Source of the DNA: H17-190 sp034435615
Lineage (GTDB): Bacteria > Chloroflexota > Dehalococcoidia > SM23-28-2 > HRBIN24
Length of the DNA stretch: 64,000 nt
NCBI GenBank assembly: GCA_034435615.1
Contig: DAOTWZ010000042.1
Location: 1-64,000 of the forward strand
Direction: 5' to 3'
The notes below the pieces were generated by a model that saw only the letters and a list, made by a program, of their open reading frames with translations, was not told where the DNA came from and did no database searches. The first letter of the stretch is position 1, and each line of letters begins with the position of its first letter. Shown here one piece after another: positions 8,238 to 16,996 of this stretch. The position numbers and the translations under genes were made by a program.

Positions 8238-9701
8238 ATGGACTGGCGAGAGGAGTACAGGCGCAGGCTCGCCTCGGCCGACGAGGCGATGCGGCTGGTT
8301 CAGCCTGGCCAGCGGGTGGTCATGGCCATGGCCGGGCCTCGCGTCCTGCCGGAGGCCCTCTTTCGCCGCGGTCAGGAGCTGGGCGGCATCGACCTCCGGC
8401 TGTCCAACCCCATCAGGGACCCCGGCTGGTACCAGGTGGGGATGGAGCAGCTCTTTCGCATCGAGTTCGAGCTCTTCATCGGCGACTTCTCCCGTCCTGT
8501 CCACGACGAGCACCGGGCCACTTACCTTCCCAACCTCTTCAGCACCAACTTCAAGACGCTGGACGAGGGCCGGCCGGAGCGCAAGGAGATAGACGTCTAC
8601 CTGGTGAACGTCACTCCTCCCGACGAGCAGGGGCGCGTCTACTTCGGCATCCACAACTGGAACAAGCGGGGCTACGTCCGCCGCGCTCGCACCGTCATCG
8701 CCGAGGTGGACCCCAGCCTGGTCCCCGTCTGCGGGGACAACTGGGTGCACGTATCGGAGATAGACGCTTTCGTGGAGGTGCCGCCCATCACCATCAACGA
8801 GGCCGTGGTCCAGGCCTGGCTGCGCCGTGTGCCGGACGAGGGGCTGCGGGCCCAGTACCAGGCCATAGTGGACGAGCTGCCGGACCTGGAGCGGCTGCTC
8901 CTCCTGGGGCCCGCCTTCGTGCGGGTGCCGCCGGAGGCGGCCCGTCTGGTGCTGGGACTGGCGGAGCTGCCGCCGGCCTACAGGGCCATCGCCGGCTATC
9001 TCTCTGAGCTGGTGCCCAACGGCGCCACCATCCAGATAGGCATCGGCGAGCCCAGCATGTACATGGTGCGGGCGGGCGCCTTCGACGGTAAAGAAGACCT
9101 GGGGATCCACACGGAGATGGCCTGCCCGGGGATGGCCAGCCTGGTGGCGCGGGGCATCGTCACTGGCCGCCGCAAGACCCTCCACTGGGGTAAGGCGGTG
9201 GCCGCCGCCTGGAGTGGCTCCGACGAGCAGGACATACGGCTGGTGGCCGGCAACCCCACCTTCCAGGTGTATGACCCCGAATATGTCTTGGACCTGCGCA
9301 CCCTGGGCCAGATCGATAATTTCTACGCCATCAACAACGCCATCTCCGTGGACCTCTTCGGGCAGATCAACTCGGAGAGCGTGTTCGGGCCGCGCATGGT
9401 GAACGGCACCGGGGGCCAGCCGGAGCTGCACCTGGGCGCCTTCATCTCGCGGGGCGGGCGGGCCATAACCCTCCTCCCCTCCACCGCCCTGGGGGGCGCC
9501 GTCTCCCGTATCGTCGGCACGCACGAGGCCGGCTCCCTGGTTACCATCCCCCGCTTCTTCGCCGATACGGTCATCACGGAGTACGGAGTGGCCCGCCTGG
9601 CGGGGAAGAACCACCGGGAGCGGGCGGAGGAGCTCATAGCGGTGGCCCACCCCGACTTCCGGGCGGAGCTGCGACGGGAGGCCCAGCGCCTCTTCTGGTG
9701 A
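8238..9701 (+). CDS. Acetyl-CoA hydrolase / 4-hydroxybutyrate CoA-transferase family protein
   Basis: This 487-residue class I CoA-transferase of the acetyl-CoA hydrolase/transferase family moves CoA between acyl groups through a glutamyl-CoA intermediate. The C-terminal half carries IQIGIGEPSMYMV and LGIHTEMACPGM, where the HTEM glutamate is the probable nucleophile. FGQINSESVFG and GAFISRGGRAITLLPSTA follow. The pattern is closest to 4-hydroxybutyrate or butyrate:acetate transferases, but the substrate cannot be read from sequence. No pathway genes adjoin it, so it may serve general acyl-CoA metabolism. Confidence 0.88.
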   Translation: MDWREEYRRRLASADEAMRLVQPGQRVVMAMAGPRVLPEALFRRGQELGGIDLRLSNPIRDPGWYQVGMEQLFRIEFELFIGDFSRPVHDEHRATYLPNLFSTNFKTLDEGRPERKEIDVYLVNVTPPDEQGRVYFGIHNWNKRGYVRRARTVIAEVDPSLVPVCGDNWVHVSEIDAFVEVPPITINEAVVQAWLRRVPDEGLRAQYQAIVDELPDLERLLLLGPAFVRVPPEAARLVLGLAELPPAYRAIAGYLSELVPNGATIQIGIGEPSMYMVRAGAFDGKEDLGIHTEMACPGMASLVARGIVTGRRKTLHWGKAVAAAWSGSDEQDIRLVAGNPTFQVYDPEYVLDLRTLGQIDNFYAINNAISVDLFGQINSESVFGPRMVNGTGGQPELHLGAFISRGGRAITLLPSTALGGAVSRIVGTHEAGSLVTIPRFFADTVITEYGVARLAGKNHRERAEELIAVAHPDFRAELRREAQRLFW

Positions 9702-9772
9702 GGCTGGCCTGGCCAGGGCGGGGCGTAGACCGCTGCGCCCCTATAATGGAGACGGAGGCTATCAAGGCCACC

Positions 9773-10099
9773 ATGAAGACGATGCGCATCAAGTGGCGCA
9801 GAGTGCTCGTTTTGCCCCGCGCCCGCCTCCTCCGCGCCGAGCGAGGGGCGGAGGGGCAGACGGCGGAGCTGGCCATAGAGGGGCTGGTGTGCGACCTCTG
9901 CGCCGCCCGCGTGCAGCGGGCCCTGCTGGCCCTGCCGGGGGTGGAGGAGGCCCGGGTGGACCTGGAGTCCGGGCGGGCCATCGTGCGGGGGCGGGGCGCC
10001 CTGGAGGCGGAGCGCCTGAGAGAGGCCGTGCGCCTGCAGGTGCTGCTGTGGCCCCTCCGCCGGCTCCTGTCCCTGCTCTCCAGACCGCGCAGGAGGTAG
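9773..10099 (+). CDS. Heavy-metal-associated (HMA) domain protein
   Basis: About 108 residues contain one HMA-like ferredoxin fold. The metal loop is GLVCDLCAARVQRALLAL, with CDLC in place of the usual MxCxxC, followed by GVEEARVDLESGRAIV. Flanking segments are basic and Leu-rich. Such domains bind Cu(I), Zn or Hg as chaperones or sensors. A perfect TATAAT at 9742-9747 overlaps the first in-frame ATG (9746), so that codon is probably not translated; the ATG at 9773 with AAGG upstream is preferred. nfo follows after 3 nt. Confidence 0.7.
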   Translation: MKTMRIKWRRVLVLPRARLLRAERGAEGQTAELAIEGLVCDLCAARVQRALLALPGVEEARVDLESGRAIVRGRGALEAERLREAVRLQVLLWPLRRLLSLLSRPRRR

Positions 10100-10102
10100 G
10101 AA

Positions 10103-10957
10103 ATGAAGGTCGGTGCCCACGTATCGGCGGCTGGCGGCGTGGACAGGGCCATAGACCGCGCCCTGGAGATGGGCGCCGAGGCGGTGCAGATATTCGTGGC
10201 GGCGCCCCAGAGCTGGCGCCGTCGCACCCTCACCCCTGAGGAGATAGAGGCCTTCCGCGCCAAGGTGGCGGAGAGCGGCGTGGGGCCCAACTTCGCCCAC
10301 GGCCCCTACCTGATCAACCTGGCCGCCGCCGATCCGGACCATCTTGCCAAGTCCGTGGACGCCCTGGTCAAGGACATGGAGGCCTGCCACGCCCTGGGCC
10401 TCAAGGGGGTCATCTTCCACCTGGGGAGCCATCGCGGGGCGGGGCTGGAGGCGGTGGAGCGGCAGATCGTGCAGGCGCTGGTGAAGGTGCTGGAGGCGAC
10501 GCCGGAGGACACCTGGCTGGTGCTGGAGAACTCGGCCGGCATGGGCGGCTCCGTGGGCTCCCGCTTCCGGGAGCTGGGCCAGCTCCTGAAGGCGGCGGCC
10601 AGCCCCCGCCTCCGGGTCTGCCTGGACACGCAGCACATGTTCGCTGCCGGCTACGACGTGACGACGCGCCAGGGACTGGAGGCCGCCATGGAAGAGTTCG
10701 ACCGCGAGGTGGGGCTGGAGTGCCTGGTGGCCGTCCACGCCAACGATTCCAAGTGCCCCCTGGGCGGCGGCAAGGACCGCCACGAGAATATCGGCCAGGG
10801 GCACATAGGGCGCGAGGGCTTTCTGAACATCATCTCCCACCCTGCCTTCCGGGAGCTGGCCTTCTTCCTGGAGGTGCCGGGCTACGATGGCGAGGGCCCT
10901 GACAAGCCCAATGTGGACGCTCTGAAGGAGCTGCGGACCCTGGCCCTGGGTGGATGA
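10103..10957 (+). CDS. nfo: Endonuclease IV (AP endonuclease)
   Basis: This 284-residue TIM-barrel AP endonuclease cuts DNA 5' to abasic sites in base-excision repair using three zinc ions. The family pattern is clear: GAHVSAAGGVDRAIDRA at the start, the metal ligands in HLGSHRG, VLENSAG, CLDTQHMFAAGYD and VAVHANDSK, then DRHENIGQGHIG near the C-terminus. Length matches the family. It may share a transcript with the HMA gene just upstream. Confidence 0.97.
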   Translation: MKVGAHVSAAGGVDRAIDRALEMGAEAVQIFVAAPQSWRRRTLTPEEIEAFRAKVAESGVGPNFAHGPYLINLAAADPDHLAKSVDALVKDMEACHALGLKGVIFHLGSHRGAGLEAVERQIVQALVKVLEATPEDTWLVLENSAGMGGSVGSRFRELGQLLKAAASPRLRVCLDTQHMFAAGYDVTTRQGLEAAMEEFDREVGLECLVAVHANDSKCPLGGGKDRHENIGQGHIGREGFLNIISHPAFRELAFFLEVPGYDGEGPDKPNVDALKELRTLALGG

Positions 10958-11130
10958 CGGCGCTGCCCCTCTCCGGGATACGGTCCCGCTTTGACTGACG
11001 AGTCCGAGGGAAGATTCACGCTTCTTTTACGTCTTTGACGTCTTCTGATCTGTAATGATCGCTTTTATCGACTTAGAATGCCACAGAGAGGACGAAAGGC
11101 GCCCGGAAGGGGCGCCCGCCATCCGTACCT
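10958..11130. promoter_or_regulatory. AT-richer upstream region of ECF sigma gene
   Basis: This 173-nt stretch is clearly AT-richer than its surroundings (10990-11080) and holds two TTGAC hexamers, but no -10 at normal spacing. A perfect 7-bp hairpin (GGCGCCC at 11098-11104, GGGCGCC at 11110-11116) ends 14 nt before the sigma-factor start. It could limit expression. No operator is recognised. Confidence 0.4.
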
Positions 11131-11631
11131 GTGGCTTCTCCCGAGCGCACCGCGGCCGCCTTCGCCAGGCTCTACGAGGAGTGCTACGGCCGGGTCTTCC
11201 ACTACATCTACTCTCAGGTGCGGGACTTCGAGCTAGCCCGCGACCTGACGGCTGACGTCTTCGTCCGGGCCTTCGCCCGTTTCCACACGCTGCGCCAGTG
11301 GGACTCCCGCCTCCCCTGGCTGCTGGTAATCGCCCATAACCTGCTGGCGGCCCACTACCGCCGCCGTCAGCGGGAGCAGGCCTTCGCTCGCTCTCTGCAG
11401 GGGTATGGAGAGGCCGAGGTCCAGGAGACGCCGGTGGCGGAAGACCTCGTCCTGCTGGAGAGCGAGATGGGGCTCCTGAGCCGCCGGGAGCGACAGGCCC
11501 TCTCCCTCCGCTTCGACGGCGGACTGACGACGGCCGAGATCGCCCGCCTCCTGGGAGTGCGAGAGGTAACGGTGCGGGTGCTCCTCTACCGCGCTCTGAA
11601 GAAGCTCCGCCGCGCCCTGGAGGGGAGCTAG
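11131..11631 (+). CDS. ECF-type RNA polymerase sigma factor
   Basis: This 166-residue sigma-70 family protein has only regions 2 and 4. Region 2 is seen in LYEECYGRVFHYIYSQV, LARDLTADVFVRAFARF and WLLVIAHNLLAAHYRRR. Region 4 is seen in LSRRERQALSLRFDGGLTTAEIARLLGVREVTVRVLLYRALKKLR. ECF factors usually answer to an anti-sigma factor, but none adjoins this gene, so the signal is unknown. The start is GTG. The stop codon overlaps that of the convergent LysR gene by 4 nt. Confidence 0.93.
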   Translation: MASPERTAAAFARLYEECYGRVFHYIYSQVRDFELARDLTADVFVRAFARFHTLRQWDSRLPWLLVIAHNLLAAHYRRRQREQAFARSLQGYGEAEVQETPVAEDLVLLESEMGLLSRRERQALSLRFDGGLTTAEIARLLGVREVTVRVLLYRALKKLRRALEGS

Positions 11632-12530
11632 GCGGAGGCGGGCTGGAAGCGGTAGATCTCGCCCAGCACCTCCAGGAAGGCGAGGACGGGCCGCGGCCGG
11701 CGCCGGTTGCGCCGGTATATGAGGGCGATGGTGCGGCTGAGGGGGGCGGCGTCCACTATGGGCACCTCCACCAGCACCCCCAGCTCCAGCTCCCGCTCGA
11801 TGGTGACGCGGGGCACCATGGCGATGCCCAGCCCCTCCTCCACCATGCGCTTGGTGGCCTCCAGGGAGTCCAGCTCCATGGCCACGTGGGGGACCAACCC
11901 CGCCTGGCGGAAGTAGGAGTGAATGAGGCCGAAGTAGCTGGAGCCGCGGTCGAACAGGATGAGGGGCTGGGTAGCCACCTCCTCCAGACGGGCCTCCCCT
12001 CTCTGGGCGAAGGAGTGGTCACGGGGCACCGCCAAGACTATCTCGTCCTCGTAGAGGGGGACTGTCTCCACCTCCGGGTGCTGGAGGGAGCGCACCAGGC
12101 CGGCCTGGACCTCGTCGCTCAGGACCATGCCCAGGACCTGCTCAGAGCGGCCGGTGCGCACGGAGACGTTGATCCCGGGGAAGCGGCGGCGGAAGGCGTG
12201 CAGGATCTTGGGGAGGACGTAGGTGCTTATGGTGAGGGCAGAGCCCAGCCGCAGATGGCCCAGCCCCAGGCTGCGCACCTCCTCCACGGCGTCCCGCCCT
12301 TCCTTCACCACCTGAAGGATCTTCAGGGCGTGAGGCAGGAAGGCCTCGCCGGCGTCCGTCAAGCGAACGCCGCGGCCGCCCCGCTCGAAGAGCTCCTCGC
12401 CCAGCTCCCGCTCCAGGGACTGGATGCGGGCCGTCACGGAGGGCTGGGTGAGCTGCAGGGCCTGGGCGGCACGGCTGAAGCTGAGCTGCTGGGCTACCTG
12501 CACGAAGGCCTCGATCTGACTCAGGTCCAT
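11628..12530 (-). CDS. LysR-family transcriptional regulator
   Basis: About 300 residues. An N-terminal winged HTH (MDLSQIEAFVQVAQQLSFSR, then AAQALQLTQPSVTARIQSLE) is followed by a LysR substrate-binding domain with the hinge region LRLGSALTISTYVLP. The effector domain resembles those of CysL/CbbR-type regulators. LysR proteins often control a divergent gene; the next gene upstream is a ferredoxin gene on the same strand, so the target is unclear. The ATG at 12530 gives the standard N-terminus. Confidence 0.92.
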   Translation of the reverse strand: MDLSQIEAFVQVAQQLSFSRAAQALQLTQPSVTARIQSLERELGEELFERGGRGVRLTDAGEAFLPHALKILQVVKEGRDAVEEVRSLGLGHLRLGSALTISTYVLPKILHAFRRRFPGINVSVRTGRSEQVLGMVLSDEVQAGLVRSLQHPEVETVPLYEDEIVLAVPRDHSFAQRGEARLEEVATQPLILFDRGSSYFGLIHSYFRQAGLVPHVAMELDSLEATKRMVEEGLGIAMVPRVTIERELELGVLVEVPIVDAAPLSRTIALIYRRNRRRPRPVLAFLEVLGEIYRFQPASA

Positions 12531-12674
12531 CTCCTGTCCCTCCACACCAGCCTCATGGCATCAGGACTAGTTATACCAGTGTGGGATATCCTGTGGCCGA
12601 TTATATTCTTCTATCGGGGAAACCGACAACTTTTGGACGTCGTCCGGCGGCGCTGGCCGGCCCGCCGGGGCGGG

Positions 12675-12986
12675 CTAGGCGGGGCGCACGCCCCGCTTGC
12701 GCACGGTCACCTCTCCCCGTACCCGGGCCTGACAGGCCAGGCGGAGGCGCCCCGTCCGCACCTGCGCCTCGCCGAACTCGGCCGCCAGGGTGCGGCGTTC
12801 GCTCCGGCCCAGCGGGTCCAGATTGGCCTCTCCCTCCTCCACCAGACAGGCGCAACTGGTGCACAGCCCCTGCCCGCCGCAGGTGGTGGGCCAGTAGAGG
12901 CCGTGCGCCCAGGCCGCCTCCATGATGGTCTGCCCCTCCTGGGCCTCCAGGACGAGGCCGGCCGGCAGAACGATGACTCTGGGCAT
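12675..12986 (-). CDS. 2Fe-2S ferredoxin
   Basis: This protein of about 103 residues is a plant/adrenodoxin-like 2Fe-2S ferredoxin. Cluster ligands are visible in TTCGGQGLCTSCACLV and the distal LACQARV, giving C-x5-C-x2-C and a fourth Cys near the C-terminus. It would carry single electrons for an oxygenase, reductase or P450, but no partner gene adjoins it. The start at MPRVIVLP (12986) fits the fold. Confidence 0.9.
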   Translation of the reverse strand: MPRVIVLPAGLVLEAQEGQTIMEAAWAHGLYWPTTCGGQGLCTSCACLVEEGEANLDPLGRSERRTLAAEFGEAQVRTGRLRLACQARVRGEVTVRKRGVRPA

Positions 12987-13072
12987 GACCCTCTCCGCCA
13001 CCATACTACCACCGCTTGCCCGTGAGCGTTGACGTCCCCTTATACTGGGGAAAAGAAGCCAGGAAGGCCACC

Positions 13073-13465
13073 ATGAGGGAGCTACCAGCGGAGCTGGCGG
13101 GCGAGAGGAGCTTCGTCACCACGCCGGAGATGGGGACGAGGCACCTGGGCGATATATCGGTCTACAGCAGCCCGGCCATGGTAGCCCAGTTCGAGGACCT
13201 GTGCACCGGCATGCTGGCCCCCTACCTGGACCCCGGCGAGGGCTCCGTGGGCTACCGGTTGGAGCTGCGCCACCTGGCGCCCACTCTCATCGGTCAGCGG
13301 GTGACGCTGCGGGCCCGCGTGCGGGAGGCAGAGGGCCGGCGCTTTCTCTTCGAGCTGGAGGCCTATAACGATAGCGGCACCAAGATAGGCGAGGGGCTGC
13401 ACGAGCGACGGGTGGTGGACCTGGGCCGCTTCGCCGGCCGGCTCGCCCGGGGCGAGGGGAGCTAG
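13073..13465 (+). CDS. FlK-like acyl-CoA thioesterase (hotdog fold)
   Basis: This 130-residue hotdog protein resembles the fluoroacetyl-CoA thioesterase family. Landmarks are VTTPEMGTRHLGDISVYSSPAM, FEDLC near the helix start with an acidic residue, a GYRLELRHLAPTLIGQ strand pair, and FELEAYNDSGTKIGEGLHERRVVD at the end. Family members hydrolyse small acyl-CoAs or act as housekeeping thioesterases. The ATG at 13073 has AAGG just upstream. It begins a rightward acyl-metabolism cluster in which genes are 3-4 nt apart or overlap. Confidence 0.82.
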   Translation: MRELPAELAGERSFVTTPEMGTRHLGDISVYSSPAMVAQFEDLCTGMLAPYLDPGEGSVGYRLELRHLAPTLIGQRVTLRARVREAEGRRFLFELEAYNDSGTKIGEGLHERRVVDLGRFAGRLARGEGS

Positions 13466-13468
13466 GAC

Positions 13469-13891
13469 GTGGACGAGGCGGGCCGCCCCTCCCTGGACGA
13501 GCTTCCCCGGGGCTACCGCTTCCCGCCCGTCACCTACACCCTGGACCCTGACTGGGTGGCGGAATACCTGTCGGCGGTGGAGGACGCAGCCACCCCGGCC
13601 CTGGGGGCAGGGCTGGTGCCGGGGATGGCCCTGGCCACCCTGGCGGTGCGTGCCCTCCTGGAGCAGGTGCGGCTGCCGCCGGGCGCTGTCCACCTCTCCC
13701 AGGAGGTGCAGCTCCAGCGGGCCGTTCAGGCGGGGGAGAGGGTCACCGCCGAGGCCAGCATCGTCAGCCGGGGGGAGCGGCAGGGCTGGCTCCTCCTCAC
13801 CATCGAGATGGCGGCCCGCGACGCCCGAGGAGAGCCCGTGATGACCGGCCGTGCCACCCTGGGGATGCCGGTGGAGGGCGCCACCCCATGA
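13469..13891 (+). CDS. Hotdog-fold dehydratase-like subunit (N-terminal MaoC type)
   Basis: This 140-residue protein has an initial YRFPPVTYTLDPDWVAEYLSAVED segment like the non-catalytic N-terminal half of MaoC-type dehydratases, then a hotdog core ending with GRATLGMP. It lacks the DHN(P) catalytic motif of the next gene. The two proteins have equal length and overlap by 4 nt. They probably pair as an (R)-3-hydroxyacyl dehydratase heterodimer, as in mycobacterial HadAB or HadBC. The start is GTG 3 nt after the previous stop. Confidence 0.75.
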   Translation: MDEAGRPSLDELPRGYRFPPVTYTLDPDWVAEYLSAVEDAATPALGAGLVPGMALATLAVRALLEQVRLPPGAVHLSQEVQLQRAVQAGERVTAEASIVSRGERQGWLLLTIEMAARDARGEPVMTGRATLGMPVEGATP

Positions 13892-14310
13892 GGGAGAGGG
13901 ACGCGCCGGCCCTGCGGACGGGAGCGGAGCTGCCCCGTCTGGAGAGGCGACTGGACCAGGCGAAGATAGACCGCTACGCCCGTGTGAGCGGCGACCATAA
14001 CCCCCTGCACACGGACCCTGCCTTCGCCGCGGGCACCCCCTTCGGGGGGACAGTGGCCCACGGGATGCTGCTGCTGGCCTATCTGTCGGAGCTGATGACC
14101 CTGGCCTTCGGGCGGCGCTGGCTGGAGGCGGGCCGGCTGCGGGCCCGCTTCCGGGCGCCCGCCCGCCCTGGCGATACCGTAGCCGTCGGTGGCCGGGTGA
14201 CAGGGGCGCAGGGAGGACAGGTCACCTGCACCCTGGAGTGCCGCAACCAGCGGGGGGAGCTGCTGGTGAGCGCGGAGGCGCAGCTACCGGCCCCCGCCGA
14301 GGCGAGTTAG
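13888..14310 (+). CDS. MaoC-family (R)-enoyl-CoA hydratase/dehydratase
   Basis: This 140-residue hotdog protein has the catalytic hydratase 2 motif: YARVSGDHNPLHTDPAFA (D and H active-site pair) followed by GGTVAHGMLLLAYLSELM. It should hydrate trans-2-enoyl thioesters, or dehydrate (R)-3-hydroxyacyl thioesters, with the preceding gene as a likely partner subunit. The ATG overlaps the previous stop (ATGA). Immediate neighbours are thioesterases and a FabF-type ketosynthase, which points to acyl-chain elongation or modification. Confidence 0.88.
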   Translation: MRERDAPALRTGAELPRLERRLDQAKIDRYARVSGDHNPLHTDPAFAAGTPFGGTVAHGMLLLAYLSELMTLAFGRRWLEAGRLRARFRAPARPGDTVAVGGRVTGAQGGQVTCTLECRNQRGELLVSAEAQLPAPAEAS

Positions 14311-14313
14311 GAG

Positions 14314-15579
14314 GTGATGGTCCTGACGAGAGCGGTGATTACCGGCCTGGGCTGTATAACGCCCATCGGCCTCAGCGTGGAGGAGTTCTGGAGCAACCTG
14401 GTGGCGGGGGTGTCCGGGGTGGGGCCCATAACCGCCTTTGATGCCAGCGGTCTGGGCTGCCGCATCGCCGCCGAGGTGAAGGGGTTCGACCCCACAGACT
14501 ACATGGACGCCAAGACGGCCAGGCGCTGCGGCCGCTTCAGCCAGTTCGCCCTGGCGGCCGCCGCCCAGGCGGTGGAGGACGCCGCCCTGCCCCTGGAGCG
14601 GCTCGACCCCTGGTCGGTGGGGGTGGTGATGAACACCGGGGGCGGCGACGTGCCGGACATCGCCGAAGGGGAGCGGACCTTCCTGGAGAAGGGGCCGGGG
14701 CGACTGAGCGCCTTCCTGGTGCCCCAGCTAGCCCCCAACATGCCGTCCTGTCAGATAGCCATGCGCTACGGCATACGGGGGCCGGTCATCACCTCGGTGG
14801 CGGCCTGCGCCGCCGGCGCCTACGCCTTCGTGGAGGCCAAGTGGCTGCTGGACCGGGGCGAGGCGGACGTGGTCATCGTGGGGGGAACGGAGGCGAGCCT
14901 CCATCCCCTGACCATCGCTGCCTTCGACAACATGCGCGCTCTCTCCCGCCGCAACGACGACCCGCCAGCGGCCTGCCGCCCCTTCGACAAGGACCGCGAT
15001 GGCTTCGTCTTCGGCGAGGGGGCGGTGGCCATGGTGATGGAGCGGCTGGAGACGGCGCTGGCCCGCGGCGCCCGCATCTACGCCGAGGTGGCGGGGGGCG
15101 CTCTCACCAGCGACGCTTACCACATCACGGCGCCGGAGCCCTCGGGGGAGGCGGCCGCCGAGGCGATGCGCCGGGCGGTGCGGTCGGCTGGCCTCTCCCC
15201 GGATGAGGTGGACTACGTGGTGGCCCATGGCACCGGCACCCCCCTGAACGATGTGACGGAGACGCTGGCCATCAAGCGGGTCTTCGGCGAGCACGCCTAC
15301 CGGCTGGCCATCAGCTCCCCCAAGTCCATGGTGGGACACCTGCTGGGGGCGGCGGGCGCCCTCTCGGCCCTGGCCGGGGTGCTGGCCATCCGGGACGGCG
15401 TCATCCCTCCTACCATCAACCTGGACGAGCCGGACCCCGAATGCGACCTGGACTACGTGCCCAAGACGGCCCGCCAGGCCCCGGTGCGGACCGTGCTGGT
15501 CAACGCCTTCGGGTTCGGGGGACAGAACGCCGCCGTCCTCCTCCGCCGCTATGAGGGAGATCAGGGAGCTCACCGATAG
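14314..15579 (+). CDS. fabF: 3-oxoacyl-ACP synthase II type ketosynthase
   Basis: This 421-residue thiolase-fold condensing enzyme has the full Cys-His-His triad: C165 in VAACAAGAY, a histidine in VVAHGTGTPLNDVTET, and another in SPKSMVGHLLGAAGALS. NAFGFGGQNAAVLL closes the domain. It condenses acyl-ACP (or acyl-CoA) with malonyl-ACP. GGAGGTG lies just before the start. Clustering with a dehydratase pair and thioesterases, and no fabG or acpP here, suggests either a supplementary fatty-acid elongation unit or a special lipid pathway. Confidence 0.93.
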   Translation: MMVLTRAVITGLGCITPIGLSVEEFWSNLVAGVSGVGPITAFDASGLGCRIAAEVKGFDPTDYMDAKTARRCGRFSQFALAAAAQAVEDAALPLERLDPWSVGVVMNTGGGDVPDIAEGERTFLEKGPGRLSAFLVPQLAPNMPSCQIAMRYGIRGPVITSVAACAAGAYAFVEAKWLLDRGEADVVIVGGTEASLHPLTIAAFDNMRALSRRNDDPPAACRPFDKDRDGFVFGEGAVAMVMERLETALARGARIYAEVAGGALTSDAYHITAPEPSGEAAAEAMRRAVRSAGLSPDEVDYVVAHGTGTPLNDVTETLAIKRVFGEHAYRLAISSPKSMVGHLLGAAGALSALAGVLAIRDGVIPPTINLDEPDPECDLDYVPKTARQAPVRTVLVNAFGFGGQNAAVLLRRYEGDQGAHR

Positions 15580-16012
15580 CCCCCGCAACCTCTGCTTCGG
15601 CTGCGGACGCTCCAACCCGGAGGGGCTGCGCATCGCCCTGCGGCTGGAGGGGGAGGAGGTGGTGGGGGAGCTGGCCTTCCGGCGGGAGCACCAGGGCTTC
15701 CCGGGGCGGGCCCACGGCGGCCTGGCGGCGGCCGCCCTGGACGAGGCGATGGGCTGGGCCGTCTACGCCCGGGATGGCTGGGCCGTCACCCTGCGCATGG
15801 TGGTCCGCTTCCGCCGGCCCCTGCCGGTGGGAGAGACGCTGACGGTGCGGGGGCGGGTAGTGGAGGGCCGGGGGCGGCGGCGCCTGGCCCGCGCCTGGCT
15901 GACCGACGCCGAGGGCCAGGTGCTGGCGGAGGCGGAGGGGCTCTTTCTCCTCCTCTCGGCCGAGGAGACGGAACGGCTGCGAGAGGCCTTCCTAACCCCG
16001 CCCGGGGCCTGA
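15551..16012 (+). CDS. PaaI-family thioesterase
   Basis: This 153-residue hotdog thioesterase has an N-terminal NLCFGCGRSNPEGLRI segment, a Cys-rich start found in one PaaI subgroup. The core HGGLAAAALDEAMGW includes the acidic catalytic residue typical of PaaI/4-hydroxybenzoyl-CoA thioesterases. It probably releases acyl groups from CoA or ACP. The start codon lies 29 nt inside the 3' end of fabF, so the two are translationally linked. Confidence 0.88.
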   Translation: MREIRELTDSPRNLCFGCGRSNPEGLRIALRLEGEEVVGELAFRREHQGFPGRAHGGLAAAALDEAMGWAVYARDGWAVTLRMVVRFRRPLPVGETLTVRGRVVEGRGRRRLARAWLTDAEGQVLAEAEGLFLLLSAEETERLREAFLTPPGA

Positions 16013-16051
16013 GCCCGCGCCCCCTGGAGCATAAGGGGCCGCTGTCCTAGC

Positions 16052-16981
16052 ATGGGCACGATGGCCCTTTCCCAGACGTTGCGGCAGCCCGGGCCGGAGG
16101 AGCGGTTGGTCCCCGGCCTGCGCTGGCTCTTCCAGGCGGAACGGGCCCTGGCTGGCCTCGTCCCCCTGGAGCTGGGCTACCTGGTGGCCCGCCCGGTGGC
16201 CGATGCTGTCCACGCCCTCTGGCGGAGCAAGCGGGAGGCAGCCCGCCGCAACTACGCTCGCCTCCTCCATCGCCGCCCGGACGACCCGCAGGTGCGGCGG
16301 CTGGCCCGGGCGAGCTTCCGCCACTTCGCCATGTCCATAGCCGAGCTCCTGCTGGTGCACGGCTGGACGCCAGAGGACCTGCGGGACCGCGTCACCGTCC
16401 ACGGGGAGGAGCACCTGTGGGAGGCGCAGGCCCACGGCCGCGGGACCATCTTCGTCAGCGCCCACATGGGGAGCACGGAGGTGGCCAGCGCCCTCCTGCT
16501 CATCTACGGCCACCGAGTCACTTCCGTGATGAACTCCCTGCGCCCGTTATGGCTCCATCAGTGGGTCGTCCTCTCGCGGGCGCAGATGGGGGTGACCCTG
16601 CTGCCCCCGGAGGGGACGGGGCTGCGGCTGCTGCGGGAGCTGCGCCGCAACGGGCTGGTGGCCCTGGTACTGGACCTGGGGGTGCAGAACGGGGACGGCC
16701 GGCCGGTGAGCTTCTTCGGCCATCGAACCTTCTTCCCCACGGCGCCGGCGCGGCTGGCCCGCCTCAGCGGGGCGCCCATCGTCCTGGGGCTGGCGGTGCG
16801 CCAGCGGGGAGGGCGCTTCACCGCCTACATCTGCCCGCCCGTCCTGCCCGAGCGGGGCGGCGATCCGGAGGAGGACGCCTACCTCACCACCCAGCGGGTG
16901 GTGCAGGAGCTGGAGCGGTTCGTGGCCCGCTACCCGGCCCAGTGGTATCCCTTCCGGGACATGTTCCCGGCCGAGGACTAG
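16052..16981 (+). CDS. Lysophospholipid/lauroyl-type acyltransferase
   Basis: This 309-residue protein is of the HtrB/LpxL/PatA-like acyltransferase family. It has the catalytic HX4E motif in SAHMGSTEV and a downstream GVQNGDGRPVSFFGHRTFFPTAPARLA segment, followed by the closing YPAQWYPFRDMF. The family acylates lipid A in Gram-negatives and phosphatidylinositol mannosides in actinobacteria; a monoderm would use it on a membrane glycolipid or phospholipid. It closes the acyl-chain cluster. Confidence 0.88.
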   Translation: MGTMALSQTLRQPGPEERLVPGLRWLFQAERALAGLVPLELGYLVARPVADAVHALWRSKREAARRNYARLLHRRPDDPQVRRLARASFRHFAMSIAELLLVHGWTPEDLRDRVTVHGEEHLWEAQAHGRGTIFVSAHMGSTEVASALLLIYGHRVTSVMNSLRPLWLHQWVVLSRAQMGVTLLPPEGTGLRLLRELRRNGLVALVLDLGVQNGDGRPVSFFGHRTFFPTAPARLARLSGAPIVLGLAVRQRGGRFTAYICPPVLPERGGDPEEDAYLTTQRVVQELERFVARYPAQWYPFRDMFPAED

Positions 16982-16996
16982 CGAGGGCGACCGCGA

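Noticed and set aside
13029..13046. TTGACG/TATACT promoter before the FlK-like gene
   Set aside because: The spacer is only 6 bp, so the two hexamers cannot work together; the TATACT alone may still serve as a -10.
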